A stretch of 5,691 bases of DNA, taken from positions 1 to 5,691 of the forward strand of contig URTS01000116.1 in assembly GCA_900550685.1 (NCBI GenBank), in the 5' to 3' direction. The translations under genes were made by a program, and so were the position numbers. Below, in pieces: positions 1 through 4,205 of this stretch. Within the stretch, counting starts at the first letter, position 1. Each line of letters opens with the position of its first letter. This DNA comes from an uncultured Oscillibacter sp. (GTDB taxonomy: Bacteria > Bacillota > Clostridia > Oscillospirales > Oscillospiraceae). The notes below the pieces were generated by a model. The model had not been told where the DNA came from. It saw only the letters and a program-made list of their open reading frames with translations, and ran no database searches.

Positions 1-21
1 GGGCGTTGGTATGTATGAGAT

Positions 22-753
22 TTACATAAATGTGCACAGCAGAATGGGCAGGAAAATGGCGGGCACCAGGTTCATGACCTTGATCTTGGTGACGTTCAGC
101 ATGTTCAGGGACAGGGCCACGATAAGCAGGGAGCCCACGCAGGTCATTTCGGCAATGACGGTGTCACTGAGCAGCGGGGCCAGCAGCCCTGCCGCCAAGG
201 AAATGGCCCCCTGATAGACGAAAATGGCCGCAGCGGAGAAGGCCACGCCCACCCCTAGGGAGGAGGCGAATACGATGGCGGCGATGCCGTCGATGACGGA
301 TTTGGCTTTCAGGGTGTCGTAATTGCCGGTAAGGCCGTTTTCCAGGGAGCCGACAATGGCCATGGCTCCCACGCAGAACAGGAGAGAGGCGGCAACGAAG
401 CCGTCCGCCACACTGGGCGCGCCCTCCTGAGTATGGATGAGCCGGGCGGTCTTGGCCTGCACCCAGTCGCCCAGGGTGTGCATCCGGCGGTCCAGGTCCA
501 GCAGCTCACCAACCACGGCGCCAATGGCAATGGAAATGATGGCGATGAGGGTATTCTGTCCTTTCAGACTGCCGCTGATGCCAATATAGAGCACGCACAG
601 GGACATCCCCTCCATAACGATGGTTTGCAGGCGGCCGCCGATGCCGCCGACGTCCACATCCTTGGAAGAACGGTGGGTGGCAGCCTGAAGGACAAGCCCC
701 AGCAGAGAGCCGGCCAGAATGGCCAGGGAATTGATGATGGTTCCAGTTAACAT
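22..753 (-). CDS. DUF554 family integral membrane protein
   Basis: This encodes a 243-residue, very hydrophobic protein of the DUF554 family (E. coli YqgA, B. subtilis YdfK type). Its function is not established; it is usually described as a putative membrane transport or channel-like protein. The sequence shows about seven hydrophobic segments, at roughly residues 5-23, 48-61, 66-84, 119-136, 152-180, 182-220 and 226-243. Family-like blocks are the start MLTGTIINSLAILAG, FCVGAMAIVGSLENGL (126-141) and KSVIDGIAAIVFASSLGVGV (151-170). The ATG at 753 is chosen over an in-frame TTG at 768 because GAGGTG (766-761) lies 7 bases before it. That ribosome binding site is inside the last codons of tcdA, whose stop is only 4 bases upstream, so translation is probably coupled. 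The stop is TAA at 24-22. No terminator is visible in the 21 bases that remain. Length is normal for the family. Family assignment is confident; role unknown. Confidence 0.92.
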   Translation of the reverse strand: MLTGTIINSLAILAGSLLGLVLQAATHRSSKDVDVGGIGGRLQTIVMEGMSLCVLYIGISGSLKGQNTLIAIISIAIGAVVGELLDLDRRMHTLGDWVQAKTARLIHTQEGAPSVADGFVAASLLFCVGAMAIVGSLENGLTGNYDTLKAKSVIDGIAAIVFASSLGVGVAFSAAAIFVYQGAISLAAGLLAPLLSDTVIAEMTCVGSLLIVALSLNMLNVTKIKVMNLVPAIFLPILLCTFM

Positions 754-757
754 AATG

Positions 758-1483
758 TTACACCTCAATTTGGGCGGTCAGGTCCCGCACCACCTTGCTG
801 CCCATCAGCAGACCGGCGGTGGCAGGGACCCAGGGATTGCTGGCGGGAACGCTGCGCCGTCCCGGCGGCGGTGCTTCCGGCTGGGTGGTGGGGGCGGGCT
901 GCTCCGGGGAGAATACCACAGTCTGATGATGGATGCCCCGGTTCCGCAGTTCCTTCCGCATGACCCGGGCCAGGGGACAGCCGTAGGTTTCGGCAATGTC
1001 CGCCAGCCGCAGCTGAGAGGGGTCCAGCTTATTGCCGGTGCCCAGGGCCATGATGAGGGGGATCCCCAGCCGCCGGGCGGTCTCCGCCAGGTCCAGCTTG
1101 CAGCTCACCAGATCGATGGCGTCCACAATGTAGTCGTACCGGCAGCCCTCCGGGAAAAACCGTGCCCGGCTTTCTGCGCTGTAAAGGGCCTCCATGGGGT
1201 GCAGTACCGCGTCGGGGTTGATGTCGGCAATGCGCCGGGACACCGCCTCCGCCTTGGGCATCCCCACGGTGGAGGTCAGGGCTTCCAGCTGGCGGTTCAG
1301 ATTGGAGAGGGCCACCGTGTCGCTGTCCACCAGCGTCAATTCGCCGATGCCGGAGCGGGCCAGACATTCGGCAGCATAGCTGCCGACACCCCCCAGGCCG
1401 AACACGATGACGTGGGCTTGGGCCAGCCGGGCCTGGGCCTTCGGGCCCCACAGCATTTCGTTTCTCAAAAAGCGTTCGTCCAT
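758..1483 (-). CDS. tcdA: tRNA threonylcarbamoyladenosine dehydratase (TcdA/CsdL, ThiF-E1 fold)
   Basis: This encodes a 241-residue cytoplasmic enzyme of the ThiF/E1-like superfamily. The family uses ATP to dehydrate t6A at position 37 of ANN-decoding tRNAs to cyclic t6A (ct6A), which supports accurate decoding. Visible motifs are the nucleotide-binding GLGGVG (29-34), the acidic end of the next strand (D53), the NLNRQ block with R64, K77, DAID (121-124) and the TcdA-type stretch ALGTGNKLDPSQ (136-147), followed by CPLARVMRKELR (159-170). This matches TcdA/YgdL/YrvM better than ThiF, MoeB or HesA, and no zinc-binding CxxC pairs are seen. The ATG at 1483 has GGAAGG 11 bases upstream and starts the family-typical MDERFLRNEMLWG. 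An upstream in-frame ATG at 1555 would translate the hairpin at 1514-1540 and is rejected. The gene is probably expressed by readthrough from the isomerase gene and is coupled to DUF554 downstream. Confidence 0.95.
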   Translation of the reverse strand: MDERFLRNEMLWGPKAQARLAQAHVIVFGLGGVGSYAAECLARSGIGELTLVDSDTVALSNLNRQLEALTSTVGMPKAEAVSRRIADINPDAVLHPMEALYSAESRARFFPEGCRYDYIVDAIDLVSCKLDLAETARRLGIPLIMALGTGNKLDPSQLRLADIAETYGCPLARVMRKELRNRGIHHQTVVFSPEQPAPTTQPEAPPPGRRSVPASNPWVPATAGLLMGSKVVRDLTAQIEV

Positions 1484-1513
1484 AAAATCAGGATCCTTCC
1501 GTATGGCAAAGGA

Positions 1514-1540
1514 AACGGGCCGGCGGTCTGCCGGCCCGTT
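1514..1540 (-). terminator. Strong GC hairpin between isomerase gene and tcdA
   Basis: This is a perfect 11-bp inverted repeat (AACGGGCCGGC / GCCGGCCCGTT) around a 5-base loop. It lies 33 bases past the isomerase stop and just before the tcdA ribosome binding site. On the minus strand it is followed by TTTCCTTTG, a poor U-tract, so it may be a leaky terminator or attenuator, or a 3'-end stabiliser, rather than a full stop. The plus-strand side (CATTTTAG) is no better. Confidence 0.55.
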
Positions 1541-1573
1541 CATTTTAGGGGTCAATTCTGGGCCGGAGCGATC

Positions 1574-3136
1574 TTAGCCCACGAACTTCATGCCGAAGTC
1601 GCTCTGAGACACGTCGGCATTTTCAACCAGGCTGTTCGTCCACTGATTCACATCGTCGCTGCGGAGAGTGGACACCACGGATGCCTTCCACACGGGGAGG
1701 CCGGTGCCCACAAAGTACATGACGTGAGAACCGTAGGTGGAGTCCACCACATCGGTGTCGCCCGCCTTGCGGCTGGAATCCAGAGCCCAGTCCTTGAAGG
1801 AGTCCACCAGGCTGGAATCCACGGAGATGTCGCTGATGAGGCCGCCGGTGTACTTGCTGCCGTCATCGGACTTTTCCATAGCCAGCTGGATGAAGGAGTC
1901 CTCAGTGGCCTCGCCGGCCTTCCACTCGGCCAGGATCTCCTCGGCCTTGCTGTGGGCGGCGGCCTTCAGCTGCTCCTGCTCCTCGTCATAGCCCTCATCA
2001 TCGGAGGTCTTGGTGCCGGCTTCGGGGGTCACCAGGATGTGGCGGACGCTGACGGTGTCGGAGTCCTCCAGATAGCGTTTGTGGAACACGGCCACATAGT
2101 AGTTGTCGCTGACTTCCAGCACATCGGTGTCGCCGCTCTGGCGGGCATCGTCATAGAGCCAGTTGCCGATGACGCCGTCATTGTAGCTGGCGTCCCGGGT
2201 ATCATAGTAGGTGGCCTTTTCGTCGGAACCGGCAGCGGTCTCCAGGGAGGTGCCGCTCTTGTAGGCGGCCAGGATCTTCTCGGCGGAAGCCTTGGCGGCC
2301 TCCTTGGCAGCGGCGGATTCCTCATCGGTGGGCTGAACGGTGTTGCCGTCGGCATCGGTGGTGGATTCGGCGGCGCCGCTGACCACCACATATTCCCAGG
2401 AGACCCGGTCATAGGTCTTGGGATCGGCGTTGTAAGCGTCCTGGATCTCCGCGTCCGTATAGGTCAGGCTGTCGGAATAGGCGCTGGCGTAGGACTGATA
2501 CTGCAGGGTGCGCAGCAGCTCCTGGCCGTAGACCTTCTCAGTCATGGTGCTGCCCAGGTTCTGCTGAAGGTACTTGTTGACGGTAGTGCCGCTGCCCACG
2601 GCGGTATCCTTCAGGGACTGCATGGAGTCCTTGTACTGGGCCTCCACGCCTGCGGGATACTCATAGCCGGCTTCCTTGGCGGCCTTCAGGCCGTTCTGGA
2701 TCATGGTCATCTGCTTGATGGTGTTGTCCATCATGTAGTCGTACCAGGAGGAGCCCTCTTCCACGCCCAGCATGGACGCGGCGGTGGCGCTGACGGTCTG
2801 GCTCTTCAGGGAGGAGTTGGTGTCCAGTCCCAGATAGCTGATGAAGTAGGAGTTGTTCTGCAGGAAGCTGCGGTAAACGCTCTGATAATAGAAGTTGACC
2901 TCAGCGGCGGTGTACTTCTCACCGTCGATGGTGACGGCGGTGGCGGTGCGGGAAATGATGTTGGACCGCCAGATCAGGCAGACCACCACGGCCACCAGGA
3001 ACAGCACGCCGATGATGCTGTAGAGCAGGTTGCTGCGCTTTTCAGCCTTCTGCTGTTCCAGCTCCTTAAAGGTCTTGGGATCGGTGCTGCCGGGGACCGA
3101 GTCCTGCCGGAACTTTTTTTCTCTTGATGCGCTCAT
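1574..3136 (-). CDS. Membrane-anchored peptidyl-prolyl isomerase, SurA/PrsA-like with two parvulin modules
   Basis: This encodes a 520-residue foldase of the SurA/PrsA parvulin group, expected to isomerise Xaa-Pro bonds and help fold secreted proteins outside the membrane. A charged Lys-rich cytoplasmic tail (1-34) precedes one membrane span (about 37-56). Next comes a SurA-like helical domain (about 65-240) and then two parvulin-like modules. Module 2 (362-477) has VSVRHILV with H366, FIQLAMEKSDDGS, and GSHVMYFVG with H471, and looks complete. Module 1 (245-355) is a diverged copy with tyrosines in both histidine positions. Linkers are acidic and Ala/Ser/Glu-rich. There is no lipobox, so this is not a PrsA lipoprotein. 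The ATG at 3136 is chosen because GAGAGG (3151-3146) lies 9 bases before it, whereas the in-frame ATG at 3145 directly abuts that site. A good promoter lies at 3208-3236. Class is confident; exact clients are unknown, and trigger factor-type or cyclophilin-type enzymes are excluded by the motifs. Confidence 0.88.
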   Translation of the reverse strand: MSASREKKFRQDSVPGSTDPKTFKELEQQKAEKRSNLLYSIIGVLFLVAVVVCLIWRSNIISRTATAVTIDGEKYTAAEVNFYYQSVYRSFLQNNSYFISYLGLDTNSSLKSQTVSATAASMLGVEEGSSWYDYMMDNTIKQMTMIQNGLKAAKEAGYEYPAGVEAQYKDSMQSLKDTAVGSGTTVNKYLQQNLGSTMTEKVYGQELLRTLQYQSYASAYSDSLTYTDAEIQDAYNADPKTYDRVSWEYVVVSGAAESTTDADGNTVQPTDEESAAAKEAAKASAEKILAAYKSGTSLETAAGSDEKATYYDTRDASYNDGVIGNWLYDDARQSGDTDVLEVSDNYYVAVFHKRYLEDSDTVSVRHILVTPEAGTKTSDDEGYDEEQEQLKAAAHSKAEEILAEWKAGEATEDSFIQLAMEKSDDGSKYTGGLISDISVDSSLVDSFKDWALDSSRKAGDTDVVDSTYGSHVMYFVGTGLPVWKASVVSTLRSDDVNQWTNSLVENADVSQSDFGMKFVG

Positions 3137-3207
3137 TTGTTTCATCCTCTCAAGTTCTAAACGTTCTTGCGCAGCAGAAGCCGCGCGGTCTCGTCGCGTA
3201 CCGCACT

Positions 3208-3236
3208 ATTATATAGGATAACGGCGCGATATGCAA
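3208..3236 (-). promoter_or_regulatory. SigA-type promoter of the isomerase-tcdA-DUF554 unit
   Basis: On the minus strand, TTGCAT (3236-3231) and a perfect TATAAT (3213-3208) are separated by 17 bases. Transcription would start near 3201, giving a leader of about 65 bases before the ATG at 3136. No other convincing promoter was seen upstream of tcdA or DUF554. Confidence 0.8.
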
Positions 3237-3310
3237 GTACCAGATTGCACCCGCCCTCCGCCGGCGGCATGATGAATATTATTCTACACCCGAAGTCTGA
3301 AAAAAACCTG

Positions 3311-3341
3311 AAAAAAGGGAACCGCCTTTCGGCAGTTCCCT
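3311..3341 (-). terminator. Rho-independent terminator of the 6S-like RNA
   Basis: Read on the minus strand, AGGGAACTGCC (3341-3331), a GAAA tetraloop (3330-3327) and GGCGGTTCCC (3326-3317) form an unbroken stem containing one U-G wobble. Six T's follow at 3316-3311, and a second run of seven T's comes at 3306-3300. The wobble and T-run fix the direction as minus. It ends transcription from the DUF1292/6S-like region before the isomerase promoter. Confidence 0.93.
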
Positions 3342-3351
3342 GTCAATTCCG

Positions 3352-3548
3352 CGTCCCGCAGCGGCCGTGTAGACCTCGTTATAACCTGCACCTTCTAGTA
3401 CAGGTGGGTTGCTTCCAGAATGCTTCTCCGCTTCCAACTTCCAGCCGCGAACGGCAGCCGGGAGGCCTGCGATCCACACCCTGAGAGGTGCATCCCGAAT
3501 AACGAAATGTGGGTTAAAAAAAGGTCTATCACGAACCCCGCAGGACAT
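3352..3548 (-). ncRNA. ssrS: Candidate 6S RNA (rod-shaped regulatory RNA)
   Basis: No plausible protein gene fits here, but the minus-strand RNA folds end to end into a rod of about 195 bases, the usual size of 6S RNA. Nested helices, 5' arm with 3' arm, are: GTCCT (3546-3542) with GGGAC (3357-3353); GCGG (3541-3538) with CCGC (3364-3361); CGTG (3533-3530) plus TAGACC (3528-3523) with GGTCTA (3375-3370) plus CACG (3369-3366); TCGTTAT (3505-3499) with ATAACGA (3382-3376); and TGCACCT (3492-3486) with AGGTGCA (3393-3387). A local GCCG-TTCG-CGGC hairpin lies near the tip. A one-sided bubble starting with seven U's (3522-3506) sits mid-rod. 6S RNA mimics an open promoter and sequesters housekeeping RNA polymerase holoenzyme. 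The terminator follows closely. I recognise no promoter directly upstream, so it may be processed from the DUF1292 transcript. Ends are approximate, and identity rests on shape, size and remembered family features, not on a covariance search. Confidence 0.7.
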
Positions 3549-3591
3549 AAAAAAACCTTGTATTGCTCCGCCTGGTAACCAGTCTGTGCGG
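3549..3591 (-). other. Weak hairpin plus T-run after the DUF1292 stop
   Basis: On the minus strand, CCGC (3591-3588) and CTGG (3582-3579) pair with CCAG (3575-3572) and GCGG (3571-3568), leaving a 5-base bulge. Seven T's (3555-3549) follow only after 12 more bases. The spacing is too long for a normal intrinsic terminator, so transcription may continue into the 6S-like RNA. Confidence 0.3.
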
Positions 3592-3602
3592 AAATGGGGA
3601 GG

Positions 3603-3890
3603 TTATTCCTCCTCGTCGTCAAACAGCAGCTCCATGAACTGCTCGTAAACGGCTTCCAGTTCCTCGTCGGAATCTAGGGTGGAGAGGAGGTCCTCGCCGT
3701 CCTCATGGATGACCTTCAGGATCACCAGGCCATTGTCCGGATCGTCCTCATCCTCGCCCTCAGTCTCGGCGGGGAAGAAGGCCTGGTACATCTGGCCGTT
3801 GTATTCCAGCGCGTCTACAAATTCCAAAACCAGCTCTTTGCCGTCCTCATCCGTGACGGTGATGAAGGTGGGGCCGAATTCTTCACTCAT
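3603..3890 (-). CDS. DUF1292 family (YrzB-like) small acidic protein
   Basis: This encodes a 95-residue, strongly acidic soluble protein of the DUF1292 family, common in Firmicutes (B. subtilis YrzB type) and without an established function. Family features are the opening TVTDEDGKELVLEFVDALEYNGQMYQAFFPAE, a variable acidic stretch (EGEDEDDPDNG), then VILKVIHEDGEDLLSTLDSDEELEAVYEQFMELL and an acidic tail ending DDEEE. Length is normal. The ATG at 3890 is preceded by AAAGGG about 10 bases away and by a promoter starting transcription near 3942. A longer in-frame extension to 4094 would begin upstream of that promoter and adds an unrelated basic sequence, so it is rejected. In other Firmicutes this family often sits with yrrK/ruvX and DUF965 genes; those are absent here. 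The 6S-like RNA follows on the same strand. Confidence 0.9.
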   Translation of the reverse strand: MSEEFGPTFITVTDEDGKELVLEFVDALEYNGQMYQAFFPAETEGEDEDDPDNGLVILKVIHEDGEDLLSTLDSDEELEAVYEQFMELLFDDEEE

Positions 3891-3948
3891 TGGTCGTAAA
3901 CCCTTTCTTGTGTTGGCCGGAAGGACTGTTGGCACCGGCGTTGCCCTT

Positions 3949-3977
3949 ATTGTAGCGGAAACGCAGACGCTTTGCAA
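3949..3977 (-). promoter_or_regulatory. SigA-type promoter of the DUF1292 gene
   Basis: On the minus strand, TTGCAA (3977-3972) and TACAAT (3954-3949) are separated by 17 bases. Transcription would start near 3942, about 50 bases before the ATG at 3890. The unit may continue through the 6S-like RNA to the terminator at 3341-3311. Confidence 0.75.
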
Positions 3978-4032
3978 GAGGGAAACTCGTGAAAAATCGG
4001 AGAAGATCGGCAGGCGCGGCGCAGAAAAACGG

Positions 4033-4052
4033 CTTCTTTTCCGGAAAAGAAG
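4033..4052. repeat. Perfect 20-bp palindrome between divergent promoters
   Basis: CTTCTTTTCC followed directly by GGAAAAGAAG is an exact dyad with no spacer. It lies 36 bases upstream of the plus-strand -35 region and 56 bases from the minus-strand one. The position and symmetry suit an operator for a dimeric regulator. As RNA it would be an 8-bp stem with a CCGG loop, and no T-run follows directly. Confidence 0.6.
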
Positions 4053-4087
4053 GCTGTGGACCAACTTTTTTTCAGAAAAATCCGACA

Positions 4088-4128
4088 TTTTCAAGGTTGA
4101 CAGGGGATGCTATAATAATCCTTATAAT
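4088..4128 (+). promoter_or_regulatory. Promoter region of the penicillin-binding protein gene
   Basis: The best reading is TTTTCA (4088-4093), a 17-base spacer, and TATAAT (4111-4116) with an extended -10 TGC just before it. A consensus TTGACA (4097-4102) lies in the spacer, and a second TATAAT (4123-4128) lies 20 bases after it, so two overlapping promoters are possible. The leader to the TTG start would be about 80 bases; I see no riboswitch in it. Confidence 0.75.
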
Positions 4129-4190
4129 GGTACCATGTAGGCATTGTGCCTTATTTGATAAAACATGCTGCCTTTTGGAATCGGAACAGA

Positions 4191-4196
4191 AGGAGG
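4191..4196 (+). promoter_or_regulatory. Ribosome binding site that fixes a TTG start
   Basis: A perfect AGGAGG sits 9 bases before the TTG at 4206. The next in-frame ATG codons (first near residue 44) fall inside or beyond the membrane segment and have no comparable site, so TTG is the start. Confidence 0.88.
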
Positions 4197-4205
4197 TTTC
4201 AAATT

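Noticed and set aside
758..1483. An E1-like enzyme of a ubiquitin-like antiphage system
   Set aside because: No E2-like, ubiquitin-like or JAB-like gene lies beside it, and its motifs are those of housekeeping TcdA.
1484..1555. A 24-residue N-terminal extension of TcdA
   Set aside because: It would translate the hairpin at 1514-1540 and does not resemble TcdA N-termini. The ATG at 1483 has a ribosome binding site and the family start.
719..3127. An 802-codon open frame on the plus strand, opposite the isomerase and tcdA
   Set aside because: It is antisense to two genes with clear family motifs. Its product is rich in Gly, His, Val and Leu without any recognisable domain, as expected when a GC-rich third-position bias removes stops from the opposite strand. 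No ribosome binding site or promoter supports it.
1574..3136. A PrsA-type lipoprotein
   Set aside because: The cysteine near residue 53 is inside the membrane span and lacks a lipobox, and the N-terminus is a long charged tail rather than a signal peptide.
3258..3267. Palindrome CCGCCGGCGG upstream of the isomerase promoter
   Set aside because: It is short and GC-only, is expected by chance at this base composition, and has no T-run on either side.
3311..3548. A T-box or riboswitch leader for the isomerase
   Set aside because: I see no T-box anti-terminator sequence or known aptamer core. The RNA ends at a terminator and the isomerase has its own promoter downstream at 3208-3236.
3352..3548. 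SRP RNA, tmRNA or RNase P RNA as identity of the structured RNA
   Set aside because: The conserved SRP tetraloop domain, the tRNA-like end of tmRNA and the RNase P core motifs are not visible.
3167..3648. Several short open frames on both strands between the isomerase and DUF1292 genes
   Set aside because: They overlap one another, the promoter, the terminator and the structured RNA, lack good ribosome binding sites, and encode no recognisable protein.
3891..4094. A 68-residue N-terminal extension of the DUF1292 protein
   Set aside because: It starts upstream of the promoter at 3949-3977, is basic and unrelated to the family, and includes the palindrome.
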